From: Falsiroseomonas stagni DSM 19981
Lineage (GTDB): Bacteria > Pseudomonadota > Alphaproteobacteria > Acetobacterales > Acetobacteraceae
Direction of reading: 5' to 3'
Assembly (NCBI RefSeq): GCF_900114315.1
Contig: NZ_FOSQ01000004.1
Location: 259,725-323,724, forward strand
DNA: 64,000 nucleotides
In this document: in pieces, positions 41,243 through 51,368 of the stretch
Numbering within the stretch: the stretch's first letter is position 1
How the letters are laid out: each line of letters opens with the position of its first letter
Notes under the pieces: model-generated
Told to the model about the DNA's origin: nothing
Database searches by the model: none
What the model saw: the letters and a program-made list of their open reading frames with translations, nothing else
Program-made: the position numbers and the translations under genes

Positions 41243-44200
41243 TCAGAACCGGTTGCGCAGCCGCAACTGGAACCGCGTCTCGTCGAAGTTGGAGGCCTTG
41301 TCGTAGCGCAGCGCGGCCCCGATGGAGAGGCTGTCATTCAGCGCATAGTCCAGGTCCGCCCGGATACCACCCACGGCGCCGGCCTGCGACTGGCCGCGAT
41401 AGGTGGCGGACACCGCCTCCGACGTGCCGGCCGTGGCATTCGCCTGGGACTGGAGGCTGGCCTGGGCGCCCGCATCGTTCGGGAAATAGGGCGCCGAATC
41501 CTCCCGCCATGCGGCGTAGCCCAGCGTCGCGCCCAGCCGGTAGGTCAGGTCGCCGTTCCGCCCTCGGTAGTCCACCGGCAGGTTCAGCGCCGTGTACTGC
41601 TGCGGCGAGAAATAGCCGCCATGGCCGAGCGTGAAGTACCGAAGGTTCCGCTGATAGGCGAGGTAGACGAGGTCGAGCCCCGTGCGGATTTCCGTGTCCC
41701 CGCTGCGATAGAGCGGGATGGACACGCCGGCGCCACCCTCGATCCGGCTGTTGGAGACGACGCCGCTGCCATCGAGGATCGCGTAGCCACCGCCGGCATA
41801 GCCGTAGCCCGACCCCAGCGGGATCTCCACCTGCGCCCGGCCGCCCGTGCGCAGCACGGGGCCCCAGCTCGCCCCCGTCCGCGTATCCGTCACGCCGGCA
41901 TAGGACAGCACGCTGTCATTCATCGCCCGGCGTTCCGCCGTGAAGCGCAGCCGGATGCCGTCATCGGTGATGCGGGGCGAGATCTCCACCCCGCCGACGA
42001 TGTTGGAGGTCGGGAACCCGATGGGGGTGGAGCCGACGTCGATCCGACCCCAGTCGCCCCGCTGATACGCCACGCCGAGGCCGACACCGGCGGCGGAGCC
42101 CGAGGGGATCGGCGGCAGGGCGGTGGGGGAGGAGAGCGCCGCGGTGCCGAAGCGCCGCCGCGCCTGGGTGGAATTCTCGACCGAGCCTGAATCGATCGCG
42201 GTCGGCTCCGCGAAGACCGTCAGGCGCCCGCCCACGATCGGCGCCGTCACCACCGCCTCCAGCCTCGTCGAGACCTCCGCCAGCTTGTCGAGGCCGTTGT
42301 CGCCCGACCGCATCCGGCCGCCGACGATGGCCGCCATGCTTGGGCCGATGTCGTCGCGCAGCGAGGCCAGTTCCTGCTCGATCTCCCGCGTCAGGCGGTC
42401 CACCGGCGCGCCGGTGGTGGCCCCGCTCGCGGTGCTGGCCGCGCGGCCGAAGGGGTTCTGTGCGCTGGCGCCGACCAGGCCGGACGGCGCCGGCCCGCGG
42501 GTAAAGCTGCCAAGCTCTGCCGCCCGCTGCCGCAGCGCCGCTTCCAGCGCCTGGCGCGCGCGGGGGCCATCGCCGGCATCCCGCGCGACGCGGGCTTCCA
42601 GCAGCAGCACCCGGGCGTCGGATGGCATGGCGCTCTGCCCCTCCGCCAGCAGCCTGGCGGCGCGGGCGCGGTCGCCGGTGGCGATGGCGGCCTCGATGGC
42701 CGTGCGGCGGGCATCGATGTTGCGGGGGTCGCGCATCAGCGTCGCCTCCGCCACGCGCAGTGCCTCCGCCGGTTGCCGGGCGCCGAGGTAGAGGCGGGCC
42801 AGCGCAAGCTGCGCGTCCCGGTTCTCCGGCTGGGCGAGGGCGGGGCGCAGCCTTTCGAAGGCCTGCACCTGGTCGCCGGCCTCGTTCAGCCGGTCCGCCG
42901 CGCGGATGGCGGCGCCGCTGCGCAGCACGGCCAGATCCCGCCGCACCTCGGCGCTCGGGTTGCCGGCTTCGATCTCCGCTGCCACCGCGGTGGCTTCCGC
43001 TTCCAGCCCCGCGGCCAGCAGGGCGCCGGCGATGGCGACGCGCGCCGGCACCTGGCCGCGATTGGCGACAACGGCCACGCGGCCGGCCTCCGCCGCGCCG
43101 ATCCGGTCATTGGCATCGGAGAAGGCGCGGATGACGGCGCCGGCGGTGCTGCCGGTGGGGTCCGGCCGCGCGGCCAGCGACAGCAGCTGGGATCGTCCAT
43201 CGAGCGGCGAGGCCGCCATCATCGCCGCCGCGGCCACCACCTCCCGCTGCGTGCGGATGCGGGTGGCGAGCCGCGCCATATCCGCCGTGCGGCGCCCCTG
43301 CGGGATGCGCGCCAGCAGCGCGTCGGCATCCGGCGTCCGGCCGTCCTCCTCCGCCAGCAGGGCGGCGGCGTAGATGTTGTCCGGCGTCGGCGTGCGGGAG
43401 GCGAGTTCCTCCACCAGCGCCCGGCCTTCGGAGCCGCGCCCCTGGCGCCGCAGCGCGCGCGCCAGGTCGAGGCGGATCCAGGGGTTCTCCGGCGCCGCCG
43501 CCATGGCGTTGCGCAGCAGCACCGCCGCGGCGCCGGGGTCGGCGACGCGGGCGGCTTCGGCGCGGAAGGCGGCGGCGGCGGCGGGCAGGGGGGGCGTGCC
43601 GCCCTCGGCCCGGAAGCCATCGCCTTCCGGCACCGCGGCGATGCGCGGTTCCCCGGCGGCGCGCGGCTCCGGGGCGCGCCCCTGGGCCCGCAGTGCCTGG
43701 GTCAGGCCGGCCTGGGCCGGGGGGAAGCCCGGGCGGCGGGACAGGGCGGCGCGGTAGCGGGCCTCCGCCGCCACCGGATCGCTGCGGCGCATCGCGATGT
43801 CGCCCAGCAGGGTCTCGATGTCGGACCGGTCATCCACCTCACGGATCGCGGCGCGACGGGCGGTGGTCTCGGCGGCGTCCAGGTCGTTGCGGCGCAGCAG
43901 GGCGCGGGCGGTGGCGAGTTCGTCGCCATAGGCCGCGCCTTCGAAGGCGCGCTGCCATTGCCGGCCGCCCTGCGGGTCATTCGCCATGGCGCGGCCCAGC
44001 AGGTCCCGCGCCTCCGCCAAATTGCCTTCCCGCAGCCGGATGATGCCGAGGCCGCCGAGGCTGTCGGCATCATTCGGGTCGCGCGCCAGCAATTCCTGGA
44101 AGCGGCGGGTGCTGTCGCCGATAGCACCGGCCTCCAGCCGCTGGAAGGCGAGTTGCCGCCCCGCGGCCTCCGGGTCCGGCGCCGCGGCGGTGCGGGTCGA

Positions 44201-44983
44201 GGCGCGGAGCGTCTCCACCCGCCGGCGCATCTCGGGATCGTCGGGGTAGCGCTGGAGGAAGGCTTCCGCCGCGGGCAGCATGGCCGGGTCGTTGCCGGAG
44301 AAGCCGATGGCCGCCGCCCAGGCCCGACGCGCTTCCCCGCCTACCTCGGGCAGCGCCGCCAGGGCCTGCAATTGCTGGATGCCCTGCAGGCGCGTCGCCG
44401 GATCGAAGGTCAGCGCCTGCGCAAGGGCCAGCCGGGCGCGTGCCGTGGCGTTGGGGCGGGCCGCCAGGCGGGACAGCGCCTCGATCCCCTCCTGCCGCGT
44501 GGCGGGCGCGCCGGAGAGGGCCTGGGCGTATTCCAGCGCATAGGCATCGGGTGGCGCCTGGTTGCCGAACAGGGCGCGGTAGCGCTGCACGGCGGCGGCG
44601 GCGCGGCCTTCGCTTGCCAGGCGGCGCGCTTCCTCCAGCCCCTGGCGGTCCACGCCGCTGGCGCGGATGGCGTCCTGCACCTCCTGCACCTGGGCGCGGT
44701 TGCCGCCCTGGCCGAGGCGCGCGAGATAGGCGCTGGCCGCTTCCCGGTTGCCGCGCGCCACCTCGATCCGCGCGGCGACGGCGAGCGCCTGGGGGTTGTT
44801 GGGCTCCGCCGCCAGGGCGCGCTCGATCGGCGCCACGGCCAGGTCCACCCGGTCCTGCGCCAGCCAGCGCTCCGCCTGCCGGACGAGGATGGCGATCGCG
44901 GGCGAACCGCCACCCGCTTCCTGCGCCGCGGCGGGCAGGGCGAGGGCGGAGGCCAGCAGGGCGAGGCGGAGCGGGGCGCGCAT
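41243..44983 (-). CDS. bcsC: Cellulose synthase outer-membrane/periplasmic subunit BcsC
   Basis: 1246 residues, typical for BcsC. Sec signal (MRAPLRLALLASALALPAAAQ), about 19 TPR helices to residue 850 (for example QALAVAARIEVARGNREAASAYLARLG), then a C-terminal beta-barrel of about 330 residues ending in FQLRLRNRF with a terminal Phe, the usual outer-membrane signature. It guides the glucan chain across the periplasm and outer membrane. Starts 4 bases after the bcsAB stop. Confidence 0.95.
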   Translation of the reverse strand: MRAPLRLALLASALALPAAAQEAGGGSPAIAILVRQAERWLAQDRVDLAVAPIERALAAEPNNPQALAVAARIEVARGNREAASAYLARLGQGGNRAQVQEVQDAIRASGVDRQGLEEARRLASEGRAAAAVQRYRALFGNQAPPDAYALEYAQALSGAPATRQEGIEALSRLAARPNATARARLALAQALTFDPATRLQGIQQLQALAALPEVGGEARRAWAAAIGFSGNDPAMLPAAEAFLQRYPDDPEMRRRVETLRASTRTAAAPDPEAAGRQLAFQRLEAGAIGDSTRRFQELLARDPNDADSLGGLGIIRLREGNLAEARDLLGRAMANDPQGGRQWQRAFEGAAYGDELATARALLRRNDLDAAETTARRAAIREVDDRSDIETLLGDIAMRRSDPVAAEARYRAALSRRPGFPPAQAGLTQALRAQGRAPEPRAAGEPRIAAVPEGDGFRAEGGTPPLPAAAAAFRAEAARVADPGAAAVLLRNAMAAAPENPWIRLDLARALRRQGRGSEGRALVEELASRTPTPDNIYAAALLAEEDGRTPDADALLARIPQGRRTADMARLATRIRTQREVVAAAAMMAASPLDGRSQLLSLAARPDPTGSTAGAVIRAFSDANDRIGAAEAGRVAVVANRGQVPARVAIAGALLAAGLEAEATAVAAEIEAGNPSAEVRRDLAVLRSGAAIRAADRLNEAGDQVQAFERLRPALAQPENRDAQLALARLYLGARQPAEALRVAEATLMRDPRNIDARRTAIEAAIATGDRARAARLLAEGQSAMPSDARVLLLEARVARDAGDGPRARQALEAALRQRAAELGSFTRGPAPSGLVGASAQNPFGRAASTASGATTGAPVDRLTREIEQELASLRDDIGPSMAAIVGGRMRSGDNGLDKLAEVSTRLEAVVTAPIVGGRLTVFAEPTAIDSGSVENSTQARRRFGTAALSSPTALPPIPSGSAAGVGLGVAYQRGDWGRIDVGSTPIGFPTSNIVGGVEISPRITDDGIRLRFTAERRAMNDSVLSYAGVTDTRTGASWGPVLRTGGRAQVEIPLGSGYGYAGGGYAILDGSGVVSNSRIEGGAGVSIPLYRSGDTEIRTGLDLVYLAYQRNLRYFTLGHGGYFSPQQYTALNLPVDYRGRNGDLTYRLGATLGYAAWREDSAPYFPNDAGAQASLQSQANATAGTSEAVSATYRGQSQAGAVGGIRADLDYALNDSLSIGAALRYDKASNFDETRFQLRLRNRF

Positions 44984-44987
44984 CGTC

Positions 44988-47900
44988 TCAGTGGTCCTTC
45001 GGCGTTCGCGCGCGCAGCCGCATGGCGGACCGGCGACGCAGCATCCAGGCGGAGGGTAGTGCCAGCAGCAGGGCAGCTGCCAGCATCAGCAATCCGACGC
45101 GCCAGGGTGATTCATCCAGCAGCAGGTAGGGAACCATCCAGAAGGGCGGTTCACCGACGGTGTAGCTGGCATTGGTTCGGAAGGTCGTAACGCGCACGCC
45201 GTTCAGCACCGCCAGGTCGCCCTGCACCTGCCCCGCCGTGGCGGGGTCCCGCAGCGTAGCGACGGCATTGGCCAGCGCCGCCGGCGTCGCGCCCAGCAGC
45301 GCCACCACGGAACGCCCACCGCCTTCCGGCGCTTCCGTGCCGACGATCACCGCGAGGGATTCGCCGACCTCCGACAGCGCCGCCGACGCGCGCCGGCGTT
45401 CGGCGCCGCCTGGCTGGTCCAGGAACAGCGCGCGGATATCGGCCAGCGCATCCGGCGCGGCGATGCTCACGCGGTCCTGTGCCACCTGCACGGGGCTGTT
45501 GCGCAGCAGCGTTGCCGCGGCGGGCTGGCGGCCGAAGGTGCCCATGACGATCAGGTCGCGGTTCCCCTGGCTGGCCGCGCCGGCCGGAAAGGCCACCTGC
45601 ACCCCCGTGGCCGGCAGGCCGACCTTCACGGCCATGGAGCCGATGAGGTCGAGGAAGGCCCCCGTCTCCACCGTGTTCGGCGCTTCCGGCAGGATCACGG
45701 TGGTGGCGGACAGGTCCGCCATCCGGGTGAAGGGAAAGCCGGAGGAGGCGAAGAAGCCCAGCGAGGGCATCCGCGCATAGCGCCAGGCGCGGGAGACATC
45801 GACGGTCGAGGTCGGCTCGATCGACGCGCGGATGTCACCCGGGACGCCCACGCAGTCGCCACGGGCGAAGGGGCGCATGTCGAAGCGCAACTGCAACTCG
45901 TCCTGCCCGGCCAGCAGGTAGGTCGGCACCATCACGCGCCCGCGCCGCACGGCGGCGTCCGGCAGCACAGTCCCGGTGACGTAGGGCGCCAGGAAATCCG
46001 GCAGCCACCACCGATCCCCGCGGGCGAGCGGCAGCGACTTCAGGAAGACGCCGGAGAGCGAGACATCGAGGCGCGATGTCGCGACATCCAGGATCGGCCC
46101 GCCCGGCGCCCGGTATTCGATATCGACCGGAATGCCCCGCCCCGCCCAGGTCAGCAGGTCCGGCGCCGTGCGCAGCGGCATGCGGATGGTGCCGGGAGAA
46201 TAGCCATAGGCCTGCAGGTCGTTGCGATCGATCCGGCTGCCGAATTCCTCCGGCCGGTCCGGCGCCACCCAGCGCGGCGCGTCATAGGGCCGGCGCGGCG
46301 CCACGATGGGCGGGCCGGACAGGCGCACCGCCTCTCCCCCGAAGGTGTCCCCGCCGGCGGCGAGCGCGATGGCGGCCTGGGCCAATTCCGTCTCCGACCG
46401 CCCGCCGATGACCAGCAGCGTGCCGTAGGGGTCGGTGGGATTGGCGATCAGGGCGAGGGTCGGACCCTCGAACCGCGGCAGGGTCAGGTTCGGGATGGCA
46501 TCGGGCTGCGCCGCCAGCACCACCGCATTGCCGCTGGGCGGGATGGAGCGGGAGACGGGGAAGCGCGCGCCGCGGTAGTCGGCCTCCACCGCGAAGTAGG
46601 ACGCGGCGATGGCCGCGGCCCGCAGCGCGGAGGGCCCGGATTCGGAGGCCATCACCACCGGCAGCGTCAGCCCCTGGCGGAGGTTCCGCCGGTCGAACAG
46701 CGGCTCCGGCAGCCGGGCCAGGTCCCGCTGCGGCACCAGGCGCTCGATCGTCAGCGTCAGCGTCGAGAGGTCGGAGACGTTGGCGCTGAGTAGGCCGGAG
46801 AGCGGGTCGTTGCATTCCGGCGTGTAGCGCGCCGTGAAGCGGAAGTTCAGCCGGTTCAGCTCCGCGAAGGCGAGCGGATCGAGGTCGAACCCCACCGGCC
46901 CGAAGGCGCCACGGCCGGGGTCGAGCGGGAGGTTGCCGACGAACTGCTCGTTCAGCGTAACCGAGATCTGCGACAGGGAGGGGATGAGCTGGGCGGAGGA
47001 CCCGCCCTGCACGACCAGCCGCGCCTGGGTCACCACCTCATCGCGGGAGAAGCCGAACAGAACGCCCTGGAGGTCGGCCGTGCCACGGAACTGCATCGGC
47101 CCGGTCAGGCCGAGTTCCCGCAGCGTGAAGCGCACTTCCCGCGTGGCGGAGGACGCGAAGGGCGATGCCGCAGGCGAAGGCGGCACTGCCGCCCGGGCCT
47201 GCGGTGGCGCGGCCGCCAGAGGCGGCGGGGCAGGCGCGGGCGCGGGTTCCGCCAGCGGCGCGGCTTCGATCGCGAGGGGCAGCGCACCCAGCGCCGGCGC
47301 CAGCGCGGCGGGCGGCGGGCCGGTGCGGACGGCGGGCGGCGGGGCGGGCGTCGGGGCGGGTGGCTGCGCGGCCGGGGGACGGCTGGCGGGGCGCTGGGTC
47401 TGGCCCTGGGGCTGGGACTGCGCCGGCGCGTTCTGCGCCAGCGCCGGCCCGGCCAGGCCGAGCGACAGCGCCAGCAGCAGCCCCGCCGCCATGTCCTTCG
47501 CCCGGTCCGCCAGGCGACGTGGCCGCACCACATCGGATTTGCGTTCGACCGCGGCGGCCGCCATGGCGGCGGGCGGCAGGCGCTTCGGCGGCTTGCGCAT
47601 CTGGAAGCGGTAGCGGTGGAACACCGCATCGCGCGTCGCGCCCACCACATCCTTCAGGGCGCGCAGCGGCTTGTCGCGCGGCCAGTGATCCCATTCGATC
47701 CAGGCGTCGGGCCGTCCGAAGAAGACGCGAACCAGCGCCATCTCGTCGCGGATATCCGCGACCTCGAACCGCACCACCGCCTCATTGTCCTCCCACCGCA
47801 GCAGCGTGGCGGGCACCTCCTGGATTTCGCCGCCGGAGTGGAAGGCGATGCGGCACTTCGCCTCATCCGCCACGCCGAGGGGCCGGTCCAGCACGAGCCG

Positions 47901-49691
47901 GGCGCCGGACAGCGAAATGTCGGTGGTGACGGCCTGCATGCGCTTGCCATCCTCCAGCACGATCTCGCTCGGGATGTCGGACCGGATGCGCGCGCGCTCT
48001 CGCATCTGCTCACGCTCCACCCCCACCGCCACGGCGGCGGAAACCGGCACCAGGCAGAGCGTCGCCCAGAGCGTGTTCAGAGCATAGGCCTGGAACTCCA
48101 GCGACCCTATCGGCGCGGTGAAGAGACCGTAGATGCCGATGGAGACGCCGATCAGCAGCAGGCCCAGCAGCACCAGGTTGGGCATGACGGCGGGCACGTC
48201 GAGGTAACCGTGCTCCACCATGCCGCCCTTGTCGGTGACGTTGAACTTGCCCTTCAGCGGGTCCCAGAGCGTGGCGATGGTCACGCGCACCAGCGGGCCG
48301 GCCAGCGAGGCTTCGTAGATCTCCGACCAGAAGGAATGGCGGTTGGTGCCGTTGAGCCGCGCGGCGGTGCCGAAGGCGTGGATCATGTGGCTGCCGGCAT
48401 AGGCGAGGATGGCGGTGGGAGAGGCCGCGATGATGTTCTCCCCCAGGAAGAGGAAGCCGAGCGGGGAGGTGAGGAAGACGATGCGCGGCAGGGCAAACAG
48501 GAAGCTGAAGCCCGCGGTGAAGTAGCAGAGCCGCTGGGTGATGCTCAGCTCCCGGATCATCGGCGTGTTTTCCTGCCGCAGGATCTGGATCATGCCGCGC
48601 GCCCAGCGCATGCGCTGGCCGATATGGATCGACAGCCTTTCGGTCGCGAGGCCGGCCGCCAGCGGCAGGCGGATATAGGCGCTGTGCCAGCCCTTCTTCG
48701 CCATCAGCAGCGAACAGTGGCAATCCTCCGTCACCGTCTGGTGCGGCACGCCGCCCACTTCCATCAGCGCGGTGCGGCGGATCAGCGCGCAGCTGCCGCA
48801 GAAGAAGGCGGCGTTCCAGAGGTCATTGCCCGGCTGGATGGCGCCGTAGAACAGCAGGCCCTCATTCGGCACGCGCCGGCGGCGGGCCAGGTTCCGTTCG
48901 AACGGGTCGGCGGAATAGAAGTAGTGCGGCGTCTGCACGCAGGCGATCCGCTTGTCCCGCACCAGCCAGCCCGCCGTCATCTGCAGGAAGGCGCGCGTGG
49001 GCGCGTGGTCGCAATCGAAGATGGCGATATACTCGCCATCGGTGTGCTTCAGGGCGTGGTTGATGTTGCCGGCCTTGGCGCCCTTGTTGTCCGGCCGGAT
49101 CACGTAGCCGCAGCCCACCTGCTCCGCGAAGTCGCGGAATTCGGGCCGCCTGCCATCATCCAGGATGTAGACGTTCAGCTTGTCCCGCGGCCAGTCGATG
49201 TTCATCGCGGCCAGCACCGTCGGCCGCACGATGTCGAGGCTTTCGTTGTAGGAAGGCACATAGACATCGACGGTCGGCCATTCGTTCACATCGGCCGGCA
49301 GCGGCACCGGCTTGCGGTCCAGCGGCCAGGTCAGCTGGACGTAGGACAGGAACAGCAGCGCCGCGGCATAGACTTCCGCCAGCAGCAGGCCGACCGACAT
49401 CAGGCCGCCCAGCACACTCTCGAACTCGATCGTCTGCGTCACGCGCCAGAACAGATAGCGCGACGTGATGGCGACCGAGAGCATCACCAGGAAGACCGTG
49501 ACGCGGCGGGAGCGGTAGCGGTTCAGGATGATGAAGGCCGCCGCGCCCAGCAGCGTCAGCACCGCCTGCTGTTCGCCGGCCAGCGGCACGGTGATGACGA
49601 TGAGCAGCGCGACGGCGCCGAGTGCGATCAGCACGCCCCGCAGCAGCCGCCCCGGCAGCGGCAGGGTTCCCTCCGTGGCCGCGCGGATCAA
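44988..49691 (-). CDS. bcsAB: Fused cellulose synthase BcsA-BcsB
   Basis: 1567 residues combining catalytic and periplasmic subunits in one chain, as in Komagataeibacter AcsAB. BcsA half: DDG 178-180, DCD 226-228, TED 321-323 and QRMRW 359-363, the GT2 catalytic set; about eight membrane segments; then a PilZ c-di-GMP domain (RERARIRSD... DISLSGARL) near 560-660. A 70-residue Gln/Pro/Ala linker (about 755-830) leads into the BcsB half (CBD-like modules, VRFTLRELGLTGPMQFRG) and a C-terminal membrane anchor (GLLMLAAALLLALPSAWML). UDP-glucose is the expected donor, with c-di-GMP activation by the PilZ domain. Confidence 0.96.
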   Translation of the reverse strand: MIRAATEGTLPLPGRLLRGVLIALGAVALLIVITVPLAGEQQAVLTLLGAAAFIILNRYRSRRVTVFLVMLSVAITSRYLFWRVTQTIEFESVLGGLMSVGLLLAEVYAAALLFLSYVQLTWPLDRKPVPLPADVNEWPTVDVYVPSYNESLDIVRPTVLAAMNIDWPRDKLNVYILDDGRRPEFRDFAEQVGCGYVIRPDNKGAKAGNINHALKHTDGEYIAIFDCDHAPTRAFLQMTAGWLVRDKRIACVQTPHYFYSADPFERNLARRRRVPNEGLLFYGAIQPGNDLWNAAFFCGSCALIRRTALMEVGGVPHQTVTEDCHCSLLMAKKGWHSAYIRLPLAAGLATERLSIHIGQRMRWARGMIQILRQENTPMIRELSITQRLCYFTAGFSFLFALPRIVFLTSPLGFLFLGENIIAASPTAILAYAGSHMIHAFGTAARLNGTNRHSFWSEIYEASLAGPLVRVTIATLWDPLKGKFNVTDKGGMVEHGYLDVPAVMPNLVLLGLLLIGVSIGIYGLFTAPIGSLEFQAYALNTLWATLCLVPVSAAVAVGVEREQMRERARIRSDIPSEIVLEDGKRMQAVTTDISLSGARLVLDRPLGVADEAKCRIAFHSGGEIQEVPATLLRWEDNEAVVRFEVADIRDEMALVRVFFGRPDAWIEWDHWPRDKPLRALKDVVGATRDAVFHRYRFQMRKPPKRLPPAAMAAAAVERKSDVVRPRRLADRAKDMAAGLLLALSLGLAGPALAQNAPAQSQPQGQTQRPASRPPAAQPPAPTPAPPPAVRTGPPPAALAPALGALPLAIEAAPLAEPAPAPAPPPLAAAPPQARAAVPPSPAASPFASSATREVRFTLRELGLTGPMQFRGTADLQGVLFGFSRDEVVTQARLVVQGGSSAQLIPSLSQISVTLNEQFVGNLPLDPGRGAFGPVGFDLDPLAFAELNRLNFRFTARYTPECNDPLSGLLSANVSDLSTLTLTIERLVPQRDLARLPEPLFDRRNLRQGLTLPVVMASESGPSALRAAAIAASYFAVEADYRGARFPVSRSIPPSGNAVVLAAQPDAIPNLTLPRFEGPTLALIANPTDPYGTLLVIGGRSETELAQAAIALAAGGDTFGGEAVRLSGPPIVAPRRPYDAPRWVAPDRPEEFGSRIDRNDLQAYGYSPGTIRMPLRTAPDLLTWAGRGIPVDIEYRAPGGPILDVATSRLDVSLSGVFLKSLPLARGDRWWLPDFLAPYVTGTVLPDAAVRRGRVMVPTYLLAGQDELQLRFDMRPFARGDCVGVPGDIRASIEPTSTVDVSRAWRYARMPSLGFFASSGFPFTRMADLSATTVILPEAPNTVETGAFLDLIGSMAVKVGLPATGVQVAFPAGAASQGNRDLIVMGTFGRQPAAATLLRNSPVQVAQDRVSIAAPDALADIRALFLDQPGGAERRRASAALSEVGESLAVIVGTEAPEGGGRSVVALLGATPAALANAVATLRDPATAGQVQGDLAVLNGVRVTTFRTNASYTVGEPPFWMVPYLLLDESPWRVGLLMLAAALLLALPSAWMLRRRSAMRLRARTPKDH

Positions 49692-50518
49692 CGGCGCAAC
49701 CCCCAGGCGGTGAGGGCGGAGAAGCTGGGCCGGCCGCGATCCTTCTCCGCCGGCGGCGCGCCGAGGTCGAGCCGCCGGGCCAGGGTTTCCGCCAGCAGGG
49801 CGATATCCTCCGACCCCGGGCCGATCGCTTCCACCGGCAGCCGGCGATCCGCCAGGGCTTCCGCCACCGCCGGGTCGCGTGCGATGGCGCTGACGGGGCG
49901 ATCCCCCATGGCCTGCTGCGCGAATTCAAGCACCGCATCCGACAGCGGTGCGCCCAGATCCACCTGGTTCAGCACCAGCATCGCCTTCAGCGCGGCGCGG
50001 GACGCCAGCGTGCCGCGGCCGAGGAAGCGGCCACTGGCGACGGAAGGGATGAGGGAGGCGGAGCCGCTATCGGCCAGCAGCACCACGCAGATGATGTCCG
50101 CCAGCGGCAGCACGGCGGACAGCGCGGGGGAAGGCCCCGGCGCGGCATCGACGATGACGACGCGGCCAGGTGCCGCCACCATCTCCCGCACCTGCTGGCC
50201 GAGCAGGTCCGGGCGTTCCAGCAGCAGCCTCGTCAGGTCCAGGGATGCCTTCGGCTCCGTATGGCCATGCGGCAGCAGGCCGACGCCGGCGCGGGTCTGG
50301 CGCAGCGCATCCTGCCAGCGCAGCCCGTCCGGCAGGCCGGCGAGGAAGCCGCTCTCCTCATGGATCGGCACGCCGAGATGCAGGCGAAGCGCATTCTGCG
50401 GATCGAGGTCGAGTGCGATGACTTCGTTCCCCCGAGCGGCGAGCACGGCGGCGACGCTGGCGGCCAGGGTTGTCTTCCCGACACCCCCCTTGGGAGACAC
50501 GAAGGCGATGAGCGGCAT
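49688..50518 (-). CDS. bcsQ: Cellulose biosynthesis ATPase BcsQ (ParA/MinD family)
   Basis: 276 residues. Deviant Walker A KGGVGKTT at 10-17, Walker A' VIVDAAPGP, and the C-terminal helix of MinD-type ATPases. BcsQ places the cellulose machinery at the pole in some bacteria. The stop overlaps the bcsAB start by four bases, so its rate is tied to the synthase. Could be called YhjQ-type. Confidence 0.9.
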   Translation of the reverse strand: MPLIAFVSPKGGVGKTTLAASVAAVLAARGNEVIALDLDPQNALRLHLGVPIHEESGFLAGLPDGLRWQDALRQTRAGVGLLPHGHTEPKASLDLTRLLLERPDLLGQQVREMVAAPGRVVIVDAAPGPSPALSAVLPLADIICVVLLADSGSASLIPSVASGRFLGRGTLASRAALKAMLVLNQVDLGAPLSDAVLEFAQQAMGDRPVSAIARDPAVAEALADRRLPVEAIGPGSEDIALLAETLARRLDLGAPPAEKDRGRPSFSALTAWGLRR

Positions 50519-50536
50519 GGACGAATCGGGCTCGCT

Positions 50537-51136
50537 TCAGGGTCGGCCGGGCGCGGCCGGCGGGGGCATACGGCGATCGGACGGCACGGGCGGGCGTGCG
50601 GCGGATGGGGCGATCTCATCCAGCAGGGCGAAGCGCCGGGGCGGGGCATCGCGCCGGGGCGGCGGCGGGACCGGCGGCGAGGCGCGGCGTTCCGCCGCGC
50701 CGCGCGGATCCCGCCCGCGGAAGGCGATGATCGGGTCGAAGGAATCGGGTTCCGGCAGGACCACGGGCGGGCGGCCGGACGGGACGCGCGTCGCGGGACG
50801 TGCAGCGGCGGCGATGACGGGGGCCTCCGGCGGCGGCAGCACCACCGGCGCGCGGCGGGGCGGCAGGCCAGTGCCGGCGGCCTGTTCCTCGGGCGGTTGC
50901 GACAGGCGGATGGGTGGCGATGCCGCCGCGGGAAGCGGCGGGGCAGGGGGCTGCGCGGCGATCGGGGCTGCGGGGGCTTCCACCGGCGCCGCGGCTTCCT
51001 CCGCCAGGGTGATGGCGGGCTCCGGCTCCGGCGCCGGCACGCGCTGCACGACGACGATCTCCGGCGCGCCGAAGGCCCGGTAGCTGAAGTGGCGCAGACC
51101 GCACGCGGCCGCCAGGCGATCGATGTGGCTATCCAT
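50537..51136 (-). CDS. Proline-rich protein with BcsR-like N-terminus, first gene of the cellulose operon
   Basis: 199 residues from the ATG at 51136, which has a strong GGAGG site 5 bases upstream. Residues 1-30 (HIDRLAAACGLRHFSYRAFG) resemble BcsR/YhjR, a small cytoplasmic factor controlling BcsQ and cellulose synthesis; the rest is Pro/Ala/Arg-rich and probably disordered. 18 bases separate it from bcsQ, matching the bcsR-bcsQ order in other species. The resemblance is short, so this is a suggestion. Confidence 0.6.
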   Translation of the reverse strand: MDSHIDRLAAACGLRHFSYRAFGAPEIVVVQRVPAPEPEPAITLAEEAAAPVEAPAAPIAAQPPAPPLPAAASPPIRLSQPPEEQAAGTGLPPRRAPVVLPPPEAPVIAAAARPATRVPSGRPPVVLPEPDSFDPIIAFRGRDPRGAAERRASPPVPPPPRRDAPPRRFALLDEIAPSAARPPVPSDRRMPPPAAPGRP

Positions 51137-51368
51137 CGCAACCTCCGGGCGGTGGACACCGCTGGAACCCATCCGCTCTCTTTGCCGTGAATCGCCGCAG
51201 AGCGTCAAACATCTGATTCGATTACACGCTGCGCGAGAATGTCGCGGACGGGGCTTGCGCTTGTGGCATCCGCCGGGGCCGGCCGCCTGCCGGCGCGACG
51301 CCCCGCGGCCGGGCGGCGATGGGCGCGATCCCAGGCCAGGCAAGGGCCGACTCGGCGCCACATCGCCG

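Noticed and set aside
47616-51083. 1155-codon open frame on the plus strand
   Set aside because: Antisense to bcsAB and bcsQ; composition is His/Arg-rich and shows no domain.
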